This document shows, piece by piece, positions 42,164 through 50,502 of a stretch of 64,000 nucleotides of DNA. Position 1 is the stretch's first letter. Every line of letters begins with the position of its first letter. The translations under genes and the position numbers were made by a program. Source of the stretch: a virus. Under the pieces are notes generated by a model. That model worked only from the letters and a program-made list of their open reading frames with translations. It made no database searches and had not been told where the DNA came from. The DNA lies in IMG/VR virus record IMGVR_UViG_3300008448_000023, positions 1 to 64,000 of that record; one strand, written 5' to 3'.

Positions 42164-43900
42164 ATGGCTTATGTAATCAACCTTACCGATGGTGCTACTT
42201 TTGCTACCATTGCAGATGGTACTATCAATACTTCTAGCTCAATGACGCTGGTAGGTAAAAACTACGCCGGCTACGGTGAGTTCTTAGACGAAAACTTTAT
42301 TCACTTGTTGGAAAACGGTTCTAACACCACTGCACCCCCAGCACCGTTGACTGGTCAGCTTTGGTGGGACAAAACCAATAACTTGCTGAAAGTTTACAAC
42401 GGCTCAACATTCAAAACTATTTCAGCAGCTACAGCCAGTGCCAGTGCACCTGCATCTAATGTCACAGGAGATTTGTGGTACGACACGGTTAACCAGCAAC
42501 TTAAGGTGTGGACTGGTTCTGCTTTCTTAGTAGTTGGTCCGGCCTTCTCTAGTGCTACAGGCACAGCTGGCGCTATTCCTGAAACTATTAACGATTCAGG
42601 CGGCAGCCCGCACTTTGTTACCACTTTGTACGTAAACAACAGCAGACAGGCTATTGTCAGTTTAGACTCGGCTTTTACACCTGCGTCGCCAATTAACACC
42701 AACTTCCCAACTATCTATCCAGGTATAACCGTGACCAAGAACGCCAGCAGTGTTCTCAGCGGAAACGTGGTCAACACTGGTAACCTTACTTTAGGCGCAG
42801 GCGGCGCAACCACTGTTACTGTAACTAGCACAGGCGGCAACATTTCTGGCTATGTTAGTGCTAGTGGAAACGTTACAGGTGGCAATTTAATCACAGCTGG
42901 CCTGGCCACAGTGTCTGGCAACGTTACAGGTGGCAATTTCTTAACCAGCGGCATTGTCAGTGCCACAGGCAACATCACCGCCGGCAACGTTGCAGCAACC
43001 AATTACACTGGTACCGTAGTTAGCGTGACTGGCAACGTCACCGGCGGTAATGTACTAACAGGTGGAATTTTGAGTGCTAGTGGTAACATCACTGGTGGCA
43101 ATATTGCTGCTACATTGCACACTGGTACCGCAGTTAGTGTTACAGGAAACGTCACTGGTGGTAATTTGATTACTAGTGGTCTAGTGACTGTGACTGGTAA
43201 TATCAACAGTTCAGCTAACATTGCAGGTAGTTACTTCTTGGGCAACGGTGCATTACTAACTGGTATCAGTGCAGCGGTTAGTGTTCAAAAGATCTCTGCT
43301 GGCACAACCGAAGTTAACATTCCTAGCTCAGGTGGATCAATTTTTGCCAACGTAGCAGGAACTTCCAACGTCATGGTTGTTTCTAGTTCAGGCGCTACCT
43401 TCAGCGGCATTACTGTGCCCAGCATTGGTAAAAGCGGTTCAAATGCTGTGGGCAACATTGGATCTAGCTCAAACTATTTTAACCAGGTATTTGCCACAGC
43501 AACTACAGCACTGTACGCTGACGTTGCAGAACGATTTGAAGCTGACGAAGTCATGGAACCAGGTACAGTGGTCGAACTTGGTGGCGAAAAAGAAATTACC
43601 AAATCTCGTGCAGAACTCAGCGACTTAGTGTTTGGTGTGATAAGTACAAAGCCCGCATTTACTATGAACGGTGGAGCAGGCGAAAACGATACTCATCCTC
43701 CTGTGGCAATGACTGGTCGCGTTCCAGTTAAAGTTTCAGGTATAATACACAAAGGCGATCGATTAGTTTCAGCAGGAGATGGGTTGGCCCGTGCAGCTCG
43801 CCCAGGCGAAGCAACATCATTTAATGTGATCGGGCGTGCATTGACATCCAAGCTGAGCACAGATATTGGTACCGTTGAAGCAATTGTGAGTATCAAATAA
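42164..43900 (+). CDS. Tail fibre protein with repeated N-terminal units and a C-terminal chaperone-like domain
   Basis: A 578-residue protein. Residues 60-125 hold two copies of a short unit: GQLWWDKTNNLLKVYNG and GDLWYDTVNQQLKVWTG. Residues 215-365 are repeats of type SVTGNVTGGNLITSGLV, predicted to form a trimeric beta-helix shaft. The last 140 residues start at ALYADVAERFEADEVMEPG and include VMEPGTVVELGG and VIGRALTSK, which resemble the intramolecular chaperone/peptidase-G2-like ends of other fibres, which may be cut off after folding. It is preceded by a clear late promoter. Receptor binding is the probable role. Confidence 0.75.
   Translation: MAYVINLTDGATFATIADGTINTSSSMTLVGKNYAGYGEFLDENFIHLLENGSNTTAPPAPLTGQLWWDKTNNLLKVYNGSTFKTISAATASASAPASNVTGDLWYDTVNQQLKVWTGSAFLVVGPAFSSATGTAGAIPETINDSGGSPHFVTTLYVNNSRQAIVSLDSAFTPASPINTNFPTIYPGITVTKNASSVLSGNVVNTGNLTLGAGGATTVTVTSTGGNISGYVSASGNVTGGNLITAGLATVSGNVTGGNFLTSGIVSATGNITAGNVAATNYTGTVVSVTGNVTGGNVLTGGILSASGNITGGNIAATLHTGTAVSVTGNVTGGNLITSGLVTVTGNINSSANIAGSYFLGNGALLTGISAAVSVQKISAGTTEVNIPSSGGSIFANVAGTSNVMVVSSSGATFSGITVPSIGKSGSNAVGNIGSSSNYFNQVFATATTALYADVAERFEADEVMEPGTVVELGGEKEITKSRAELSDLVFGVISTKPAFTMNGGAGENDTHPPVAMTGRVPVKVSGIIHKGDRLVSAGDGLARAARPGEATSFNVIGRALTSKLSTDIGTVEAIVSIK
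42855..43215 (+). repeat. In-frame fibre-shaft repeats (xVTGNVTGGNxxT)
   Basis: About six related units coding for (S/T)GN(V/I)TGGN followed by a short hydrophobic turn. DNA copies such as GGCAACGTTACAGGTGGCAA recur with synonymous changes. They are coding repeats of the fibre shaft. Confidence 0.75.
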
Positions 43901-43913
43901 TTAGGACAAAAGC

Positions 43914-44879
43914 ATGACATACGTAAGCGGTGGTTTAATACAGGCCACAGACTATAATGGATTCGTAAGTACCAATGCCAATGCCAACGTCAACGACGTT
44001 TGGGGCACTGGATCGGGAGACAAAGGCTGGGGGCAAAGTGCGCTGGCCACTGTGAGTGCTACCAATACAATCACTGCTACTCAATGGGGTAGTTTGGTCA
44101 ACACTCTTGCCAGCATGGGAAGCCAGACCAACACCGCAATCACTGCAAGATCAGCACCCACCACTGGGCAAACCATTGGCATACTATCAGCTCTCAACAC
44201 TGATCTAACCAACATAACCACTAACCGCGCATTTGCAGCAGCCAACGGTAGTCAATTTACAGGATGGACTGGCACCAATTCTAAAACCGCTGCCACATCG
44301 GGCGCACCCTGGAGCATTACTTTTACCAATACAGTAACTTTTGCTAGTGCAAATGCTGCTCGCTGGTTTTTCAATGCTGGAGGTCGAATCAAACTAGACG
44401 TAAGCAAAACAGCCACAGGTGCCACAGGCGATCCAGAATGGAACGATCTGGCCAATACCTTGTGTGGTGATATATTTTTCACCGGCATTGCTGCCAGCAA
44501 AACTATTGCTGGTGCTGCATACACTGGAACTACCAAAGTTGGCGGTTCGGGTACGCCCAACACACTGAGCACTGCTACTGGTTTTTATGCTTTGACCCCT
44601 GGTGCAGCAGCCACTATTATCTATAAACAGTTTGCCGATACTGCTCCGTACACCGCAAACTTTATTCAACACAGTGTGGCGCTGAACGCCGCTTCGACTG
44701 TTTTAACATTTACTACACTTTGGTCAGCATCAGACGGCGACCCAATTTCGGGCGGTACTGCAAGTACAGGAGCCACTCCCGGAACTGCACCTACTACTAT
44801 TTGTACATATTTCCCGCCCTCAACAACATATTTGAGCAACAGTTGGGGAACACCAGCTGTAGCTGCTACAACAGTTTAA
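43914..44879 (+). CDS. Fibre-associated or receptor-binding-like structural protein
   Basis: A 321-residue protein, rich in Thr, Ala, Ser and Gly with few charges. It has a short helical start (ITATQWGSLVNTLASMG near 45-65), then beta-rich sequence with ARWFFNAGGRIKLDVSK and a Gly/Thr-rich end. This N-terminal pattern followed by an FFNAGGxI-type strand is common in small phage fibre or adhesin proteins. It is the last structural gene before the terminator at 44883. It starts 14 bp after the fibre stop. Confidence 0.6.
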   Translation: MTYVSGGLIQATDYNGFVSTNANANVNDVWGTGSGDKGWGQSALATVSATNTITATQWGSLVNTLASMGSQTNTAITARSAPTTGQTIGILSALNTDLTNITTNRAFAAANGSQFTGWTGTNSKTAATSGAPWSITFTNTVTFASANAARWFFNAGGRIKLDVSKTATGATGDPEWNDLANTLCGDIFFTGIAASKTIAGAAYTGTTKVGGSGTPNTLSTATGFYALTPGAAATIIYKQFADTAPYTANFIQHSVALNAASTVLTFTTLWSASDGDPISGGTASTGATPGTAPTTICTYFPPSTTYLSNSWGTPAVAATTV

Positions 44880-44882
44880 TCA

Positions 44883-44918
44883 AAAGGGCCGCAAGGCCCT
44901 TTACTTTTCTCTTTTTTT
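44883..44918 (+). terminator. Strong intrinsic terminator closing the late structural block
   Basis: AAAGGGCC (44883-44890) and GGCCCTTT (44895-44902) form an 8-bp stem with a GCAA tetraloop, followed by ACTTTTCTCTTTTTTT. It starts 4 bases after the stop of the 43914 gene. Its downstream arm overlaps the -35 of the next promoter. Confidence 0.9.
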
Positions 44919-44928
44919 CCTGTATACT
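44900..44928 (+). promoter_or_regulatory. Probable sigma-70-type promoter of the accessory block
   Basis: TTTACT (44900-44905) and TATACT (44923-44928) are 17 bp apart. The start of transcription would fall on or next to the ATG at 44935, so the first gene would be leaderless, like gp55. It directly follows the terminator and so marks a new unit. Confidence 0.5.
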
Positions 44929-44934
44929 AACATC

Positions 44935-45243
44935 ATGGATACTGATGCCCTTGTTGCTCACGCACGAGCAAGATTTAATCATGCTGTTGCAAAACGGCTA
45001 CTAAAAGAAAAATACCTGGCCAAAATGACCTTTGCTTATCGCGGTGGCATGTGGCGTGCTGGTCCTGAACTGCTGGCTGTGTTACAAACTGTGCCAGTAG
45101 AAGATGAAGTGGTTATTGTTGACTTATACGAAAACCCTGTTAAAATTGATCCACTAGAACTACAGCACTTGGCATTTGACCGTTGGCAAGAACAAATGAA
45201 TGCCTGGCACGTGGAGTTTGAAGAAATGAGCAAACGTCGATGA
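44935..45243 (+). CDS. Unassigned 102-residue protein
   Basis: First gene after the terminator. The N-terminal half is helical and basic (HARARFNHAVAKRLLKEKYL), followed by a small beta-rich centre (MTFAYRGGMWRAGPELLAVL, VVIVDLYENPVKIDP) and a C-terminal helix. There is no signal or membrane segment. It is likely leaderless, because no ribosome binding site is seen and the promoter ends 6 bases ahead. Its stop overlaps the next start (ATGA). No function is known to me. Confidence 0.65.
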   Translation: MDTDALVAHARARFNHAVAKRLLKEKYLAKMTFAYRGGMWRAGPELLAVLQTVPVEDEVVIVDLYENPVKIDPLELQHLAFDRWQEQMNAWHVEFEEMSKRR

Positions 45244-46043
45244 CCACCGGCGCACTGATATTTGCATTTAACAATGAACAAACCGACTACCTTGCTATGG
45301 CTCGATGGAATGCTGCAAACATTCGTAGGCACCTTAACATTCCAGTGGCCGTGGTCACAGACCAAACAGGATCTGATATTGTGGAAGGATTTGATCACGT
45401 CATTCATGCAGACCCCAAAGCGGGAGGAACCCGTTATTTCCAGGATTATGATGCCACTGTTACGTGGCATAACGCAGGCCGAGTTGATGCTTATAGTTTG
45501 TCCCCTTGGGACTGCACACTAGTATTAGATGCTGATTATGTTGTGGCCAGTGCTGCACTGCGCAATGTAATCAACGCTGATCGTGACTTTATGTGCTATC
45601 GCTGGGCCACAGACATGACCACTGGACGGGAGTTAGAAGCTCTCAACACATTTGGGCGCCATCAAATGCCCATGCGTTGGGCCACAGTAATGATGTTCCG
45701 TAGATCAAACACAGCACAATATATATTTGACTGTATGCAAATGATTCAAGACAACTGGCAACACTATCGCGATTTGTATGCCATAGACAAAAGCACATAT
45801 CGCAACGACTTTGCATTGAGTATTGCTCTGGGCATTGTAAGTGGACACACCAACCATGTAAGTGATATTCCATGGCCCATGATGAGCGTCATGCCTGAAC
45901 ATACTTTAAAGCAAGTGGACGCTGACAGTTACGAGATTACATTTGTAGATGCTGATCGAAAACCTCAAACAGTAGGCTGGATTGGTTTTGATTTCCATGC
46001 CATGGGCAAACGTCATTTGGAGAATATCGTTGCGTCCTGTTGA
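45240..46043 (+). CDS. Glycosyltransferase-like protein (GT-A type, DAD motif)
   Basis: A 267-residue protein. The N-terminal nucleotide-binding strand (GALIFAFNNEQTDYLAMARW), the region IPVAVVTDQTG and the acidic CTLVLDADYV motif with DAD at 97-99 fit a metal-dependent GT-A sugar transferase. Further on RWATVMMFRRS and NDFALSIALG resemble the acceptor half of such enzymes. It has no signal peptide. It overlaps its neighbours at both ends, in a run of four sugar-transferase-like genes next to fibre genes, which suggests modification of virion or host-surface glycans. Confidence 0.6.
   Translation: MTTGALIFAFNNEQTDYLAMARWNAANIRRHLNIPVAVVTDQTGSDIVEGFDHVIHADPKAGGTRYFQDYDATVTWHNAGRVDAYSLSPWDCTLVLDADYVVASAALRNVINADRDFMCYRWATDMTTGRELEALNTFGRHQMPMRWATVMMFRRSNTAQYIFDCMQMIQDNWQHYRDLYAIDKSTYRNDFALSIALGIVSGHTNHVSDIPWPMMSVMPEHTLKQVDADSYEITFVDADRKPQTVGWIGFDFHAMGKRHLENIVASC
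46019..46022 (+). promoter_or_regulatory. Ribosome binding site that fixes the TTG start at 46030
   Basis: GGAG with 7 bases to TTG 46030, inside the end of the previous gene. There is no comparable site before the ATG codons upstream. Confidence 0.5.
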
Positions 46044-46794
46044 AGAACAAGGTTACATTATTCCTGCGTTCAATGTAGACAAGATAGACTACGTTGATTG
46101 TGCTCGTACCTTGGCAAAAACTTTACTGGCACAACATCCCAGGGCACGTATCTGTTTGCTGACCAACGAACCCTATGCAGCGGACTATAGTTTGTTTGCC
46201 TACACACACGTTGTAGACATCAATCGAGAAAATCCCTATGCCAACGACCCTTTGGTATTTGCTCAAACACCCTTCCGCGAAACTATCAAGCTAGAAGCAG
46301 ACATGCTGATTGCCAGTCCAATAGATCACTGGTGGACCATGTTTAGGCATCGTGATGTGGTGTTGTCCACTGGCTGCCGTAACTGGCGCGACGAAATCAG
46401 CACAGCTCGAGACTACCGAACAGTTTTTGATCAAAACAATTTGCCAGACGTGTACAATGCTATTACCTATTGGCGTCGCAGTGAAATGGCCAAAGAGTTC
46501 TTTGACACTGTGCGCAATATATTTGTTCATTGGACAGAATATCGTCGGCTCATCAAATACTCGCCCGATGTACCAGATACAGATTTGGTCTATGCCATGG
46601 CTGCACAGGTTATAGGGCCTGAATTGGTTACTATTCCAGGATCGCCCTCAATTGTACACATGAAACAAGCACATGCAGGCACAGCCACAAAAGACTGGAC
46701 ACAAGAATTGGTTTGGGAAATGAATCCATTGAGAATCAATACCGTTGCTCAATGGGGTGCGTTCCACTATAATGTTAAAAGGTGGCAACCATGA
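46030..46794 (+). CDS. Glycosyltransferase-like protein (second, EAD motif)
   Basis: The start chosen is TTG 46030, with GGAG 7 bases before; an upstream extension to 45982 would only overlap more of the previous gene. The 254-residue protein starts RPVEEQGYIIPAFNVDKIDY. It has RARICLLTNEP, then ETIKLEADMLIASPIDHWW with an acidic EAD (89-91) at the place of the DxD motif, then DVVLSTGCRNW. The layout is that of GT-A sugar transferases with an acidic metal site. It lies directly behind a related gene, but the sequences differ strongly. The substrate is unknown. Confidence 0.55.
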   Translation: MRPVEEQGYIIPAFNVDKIDYVDCARTLAKTLLAQHPRARICLLTNEPYAADYSLFAYTHVVDINRENPYANDPLVFAQTPFRETIKLEADMLIASPIDHWWTMFRHRDVVLSTGCRNWRDEISTARDYRTVFDQNNLPDVYNAITYWRRSEMAKEFFDTVRNIFVHWTEYRRLIKYSPDVPDTDLVYAMAAQVIGPELVTIPGSPSIVHMKQAHAGTATKDWTQELVWEMNPLRINTVAQWGAFHYNVKRWQP

Positions 46795-47117
46795 TGACCC
46801 CAGATGAATTCTTTGGTGTATTAGAAAGTATGCCACAACCTCAGTCTGTATTTTATAGACTGTATTATGAAGGTGAACGCCCACTATTCTACAGCATGGA
46901 AGACTTGCCCGGTACATACATTGAAGTTACCCCTGAACAGTATGCTAGGAGCCAAATGAAAGTGCGTATTCGCAACGGAAGGATAATTCCTATCACTTGG
47001 CAAACGGCACAAAAACTCGCACCCAGCAACGCAGGCACACTGTGCCATTTGCAAGATGTTGCTATTGTTGTAAAAGAAAACGGAACCTATTGGAGCAAAC
47101 GGACTTATGAAAGTTGA
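46791..47117 (+). CDS. Unassigned small protein, 108 residues
   Basis: The start is taken at ATG 46791 (ATGATG, overlapping the previous stop), with AAGG 8-9 bases upstream; GTG at 46782 is an alternative. Sequence: VFYRLYYEGERPLFYSMEDL, then EQYARSQMKVRIRNGRIIPI and a C-terminal LCHLQDVAIVVKENGTYWSK. This beta-rich small protein recurs in T4-like phage genomes as a hypothetical. The gene sits between sugar-transferase-like genes, and its end overlaps the next start by 11 bases. Confidence 0.6.
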   Translation: MMTPDEFFGVLESMPQPQSVFYRLYYEGERPLFYSMEDLPGTYIEVTPEQYARSQMKVRIRNGRIIPITWQTAQKLAPSNAGTLCHLQDVAIVVKENGTYWSKRTYES

Positions 47118-48027
47118 TATCGCAGATTTAGACTGCATTTACTTAACCTATGACGAACCACAAAAAGAAGAGTTTTGGATCAAAATTCGCAACATGGTGC
47201 CTTGGGCAAAACGGGTGGATGGCGTTAAGGGCAGCGATGCTGCTCACAAAGCGGCGGCGCAGGCCAGTGACAGTGATAGATTCATTCTCATTGATGGCGA
47301 CAATCTCCCCAACCCGTCGTTTTTTAATCAGACGCTTGTTCTTCCTAATGAAGAATACAAGAACGCTGTGTTCCGGTGGCGGGCACGTAATCACATTAAC
47401 GGTTTGATGTACGGCAACGGAGGCCTAAGTTCATGGACAAAGGAGTTTGTGATGAACATGCAAACTCATGAAGCCACAGACGGACGAGATGAAACTCAGG
47501 TAGAGTTTTGTTTTGATCCCTTGTATTGGCCCATGCATGATTGTTATTCAACAACTTACCCCAACGGTGATGATTTCCATGCGTGGCGTGCAGGATTTCG
47601 AGAAGGCGTTAAGATGTGCCTGCAACGCGGTCGCAAACCCACGGTAGAAGAATTTAAAAATCAAGTGCTACGAAACTTAGACAATCTCACAATCTGGCAC
47701 AACGTGGGCACAGATGTAGAATATGGCGAGTGGGCCATCGCTGGCGCACGTCAAGGCACCTATATGACCATGCTTACTAATTGGGATCATACCTTGGTGC
47801 AAAGTTTTGATGCCTTGGCCGAACTATGGCTCACAGTGAAAGATGGCCAACCAAGATTGCTCAGTAATCGGTTGGCCGAGGACTTGCACACACAATTGGA
47901 TCTGCCAATGGCCATCCTAGAATGTGAACAAAGCGCATTTTTTAAACATCACTATCGTTTGAACTGGCACAATCAAGGTGTTATGGTTCGAGAAATTGAC
48001 GTTATTCGCAAGATAGAAGGTTGGTAA
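47107..48027 (+). CDS. Glycosyltransferase-like protein (third, DGD motif)
   Basis: A 306-residue protein. LDCIYLTYDEPQKEEFWIKI and PWAKRVDGVKGSDAAHKAA form the nucleotide-binding half, followed by DRFILIDGDNLPNPSFF with DGD at 63-65, the metal site of GT-A transferases. Further on are TVEEFKNQVLRNLDNLTIWH and GARQGTYMTML. I recall the same family from marine phage genomes without an assigned reaction. The stop (TAATG) overlaps the following radical SAM gene. Confidence 0.6.
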   Translation: MKVDIADLDCIYLTYDEPQKEEFWIKIRNMVPWAKRVDGVKGSDAAHKAAAQASDSDRFILIDGDNLPNPSFFNQTLVLPNEEYKNAVFRWRARNHINGLMYGNGGLSSWTKEFVMNMQTHEATDGRDETQVEFCFDPLYWPMHDCYSTTYPNGDDFHAWRAGFREGVKMCLQRGRKPTVEEFKNQVLRNLDNLTIWHNVGTDVEYGEWAIAGARQGTYMTMLTNWDHTLVQSFDALAELWLTVKDGQPRLLSNRLAEDLHTQLDLPMAILECEQSAFFKHHYRLNWHNQGVMVREIDVIRKIEGW

Positions 48028-49412
48028 TGAGCAAAGGCGACCAAAGCCGATTCATGAGCAGTGCGGAACAAATGTCGCAGGACCTAGGTCCTGCGCTGTG
48101 TTTGGCTAAATGGAAGCAGGTCAGCTTTCACTTGCCCACAGGTCTAAACAACTCATGTTACCATCCGCCCCTGCACCAAATTACCGCAGACGATTTGACA
48201 CGCCCTGGTGGCCTGCACAATACAGCACACAAGAAATCTCAACGAGTAATGATGATACAAGGCGAAAAGCCTGGTGAGTGTCAGTATTGCTGGAACATGG
48301 AGAATCTAGGCAAACTCAGTGACAGACATTATCGTTCAGGAGAGCCGTGGGCCGCTGTGGATTTTGAACGCATTCGTAATTCAACAGGAACTGAAGATGA
48401 TGTCATTCCAAGCTACGTGGAAGTCAATTTTAATAATGCTTGCAATCTTCGTTGTAGTTATTGCAGCCCTCAGTTTAGCAGCAGTTGGATGGACGAAACT
48501 ACTAGACACGGAGCATACCCAACTAGTAAACCTCATAATGATCCTGCACACTTTGTGGGTTCGCGACGCCCCATACCGGCTAGGGAAGCTAATCCCTACG
48601 TTGATGCGTTTTGGGCGTGGTGGCCCACTCTCTATCCCAAACTAGAACACTTTCGCATGACCGGCGGCGAGCCGCTGATGGACAAAAATACCTATCGAGT
48701 GTTTGACTATGTGTTGGAGCATGACAATCCCAAACTGCATTTGAATGTAACTTCAAACTTTTCAGTAGAGGATGCGCTGTTTGAAAAATACATGGACTAT
48801 GCCAAGAGATTATGTACACCACGGATTGAACATTTCATGCAGTATGTTAGCCTAGACTCGGGCATTGCTACGCAAGCAGAATACCTGCGTCACGGCCTAG
48901 ACTATGCTCGCATGAGTCGCAATGTTGAACGATTCTTACAGGAAATACCAAGTCGCAACAGCCTGACGTTTATTATTACAATGAACAATCTCAGTGTCAC
49001 AGGACTGCGGCCCATGCTGGAATGGATACTGAATCTACGCCGGACACACAGTTCAACCTATCAACGTGTATGGTTTGATACACCTGTGCTGCGCGAACCT
49101 GCTTGGCAAAGTCTACAAATACTGCCAGAAAGTTATGTACGTCAACTAGAACAGGCTAGAGATTACATGCTGGCCAACTTGACCACAGAAGCCAATCCCC
49201 TACACGGATTCAAAGACTACGAAGTGCAACGCCTGGAGCGTGACATTGCCTGGATGCGTGAAGGACAGTTACAGTACAATAGTATAGCCAAAGCAGACTT
49301 CTATCGTTTCTTTGCAGAACACGATCGTCGAAGGGGCACAGACTTTTTGAAGTCTTTTCCTGAGATGCGAGCCTGGTGGGCAGAATGTGAGTATCATGCT
49401 AGGAATACATAA
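48027..49412 (+). CDS. Radical SAM protein with N-terminal twitch-like cysteine module (1)
   Basis: The start is ATG 48027, with AGAAGG 6 bases before it; 461 residues. The cluster motif CNLRCSYC has Cys139, Cys143 and Cys146 (CxxxCxxC), binding the 4Fe-4S that splits SAM to the 5'-deoxyadenosyl radical; FRMTGGEPLMDK follows, the GGE motif that binds SAM. Before the core is a second cysteine group: CLAKW (near 26), SCYHPP (near 46) and CQYCW (about 85-89). The N-terminal position of this auxiliary module matches the N-twitch radical SAM group. The reaction is unknown. It overlaps the sugar-transferase-like genes on both sides. Confidence 0.8.
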   Translation: MSKGDQSRFMSSAEQMSQDLGPALCLAKWKQVSFHLPTGLNNSCYHPPLHQITADDLTRPGGLHNTAHKKSQRVMMIQGEKPGECQYCWNMENLGKLSDRHYRSGEPWAAVDFERIRNSTGTEDDVIPSYVEVNFNNACNLRCSYCSPQFSSSWMDETTRHGAYPTSKPHNDPAHFVGSRRPIPAREANPYVDAFWAWWPTLYPKLEHFRMTGGEPLMDKNTYRVFDYVLEHDNPKLHLNVTSNFSVEDALFEKYMDYAKRLCTPRIEHFMQYVSLDSGIATQAEYLRHGLDYARMSRNVERFLQEIPSRNSLTFIITMNNLSVTGLRPMLEWILNLRRTHSSTYQRVWFDTPVLREPAWQSLQILPESYVRQLEQARDYMLANLTTEANPLHGFKDYEVQRLERDIAWMREGQLQYNSIAKADFYRFFAEHDRRRGTDFLKSFPEMRAWWAECEYHARNT

Positions 49413-50502
49413 AATTTTTGTTGACGAATGGGCCGAAACCTGGGACTTGCTAAAGCCCTATGCTGATGAGGTGTTTTGGCAATGGCCTAAAGAATTGGAT
49501 CCTTCTAGTGTGTACATTGTAGGTCGTGTGCTGCTGAAGCAACACTGGACAGAAATCACAGAATGGGCTACTCAGCATCCCGGACGCATTGTGTTTTCAA
49601 ATCCTGCTGAAGGATCTGAAACTATACTACTGCAACTCCGACGACTGCGTATTACAGAGCATGTGCGTGACGGACGTATTGGCCTACTAACCTCCGGTGA
49701 CATGGAACCCGGCTGGCGTTATTGCAAAACAGATTGCTACTTCTCTAACATAGTAGAGTTCACAGAAAATCGAGCAGCACAGATTGAAGCTGCACTGGAC
49801 CACAAAGTTCAGCGCCCTTATGAATTTTTGTTCTTAAATGGTAGACTGAGACCGCATCGCAAGTACCTAATAGACCATCTAAGAGCTCAAGAGTTATTGT
49901 CAAATGCACTGTGGACCAATCTTGGTAGTCAAGTTGAAATGGCTTTTACGTCTGCGTTGGACACAGGCAAAACAGAACCCATTAGATTGTTGCCCCCAGA
50001 ATACGAGATCCCACGTGCTGTGTCGCAGTTGAATACAGTACCTGAGTCGGGGTTTGTCAAACACGAGTTGTTCAACAACACCTGGGGTGATGCCATAGTC
50101 AATCATCGGTGCTACACAGACGCCTGGTTCAGTTTGGTAACAGAAACAATATTTGATTATCCGCACACGTTTCGCACAGAAAAGATCTACAAGCCTATTC
50201 TAATGGCACATCCATTTGTGGTTGCAGCCAATCCAGGCTATTTGCGAGATTTAAGAAACGCTGGATTCAAAACATTCGACACCTTGATAGATGAATCGTA
50301 TGATCAAATCAATACCCCAACTGCACGAATAGAGCGTATAATAGATACAGTGCGTGACATAAGTTTGAATGGTGCTGCTAATTTCTGGGAAGCCAGTCGT
50401 GATATCTGTAAATACAATCAGCAACATCTTGTGGAATACAATCGTCAGCAACGTGCTGAGTTGCCCACACTACTAGAACAATACCTCAATGAACGATCTT
50501 GA
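49396..50502 (+). CDS. Glycosyltransferase-like protein (fourth)
   Basis: Taken from ATG 49396 (368 residues); GTG 49387 is possible. The N-terminal half has IFVDEWAETWDLLKPYADEV and HPGRIVFSNPAEGSE, and the centre has RPYEFLFLNGRLRPHRKYLI. The C-terminal half has EKIYKPILMAHPFVVAANPG and YLRDLRNAGFKTFD. That last pattern (T-E-K-xxKPI-xxxHPF, then LRxxGFxTF) is found in exostosin/fucosyltransferase-like sugar transferases, where the K/R and E contact the donor nucleotide. It lies between two radical SAM genes and overlaps both. Confidence 0.6.
   Translation: MLGIHKIFVDEWAETWDLLKPYADEVFWQWPKELDPSSVYIVGRVLLKQHWTEITEWATQHPGRIVFSNPAEGSETILLQLRRLRITEHVRDGRIGLLTSGDMEPGWRYCKTDCYFSNIVEFTENRAAQIEAALDHKVQRPYEFLFLNGRLRPHRKYLIDHLRAQELLSNALWTNLGSQVEMAFTSALDTGKTEPIRLLPPEYEIPRAVSQLNTVPESGFVKHELFNNTWGDAIVNHRCYTDAWFSLVTETIFDYPHTFRTEKIYKPILMAHPFVVAANPGYLRDLRNAGFKTFDTLIDESYDQINTPTARIERIIDTVRDISLNGAANFWEASRDICKYNQQHLVEYNRQQRAELPTLLEQYLNERS

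Noticed and set aside
42855-43215. Regular short repeats that at first look like a CRISPR-type array
   Set aside because: The repeats are in frame, imperfect by synonymous changes and code for the fibre shaft motif; there are no spacers of constant length and no cas genes.
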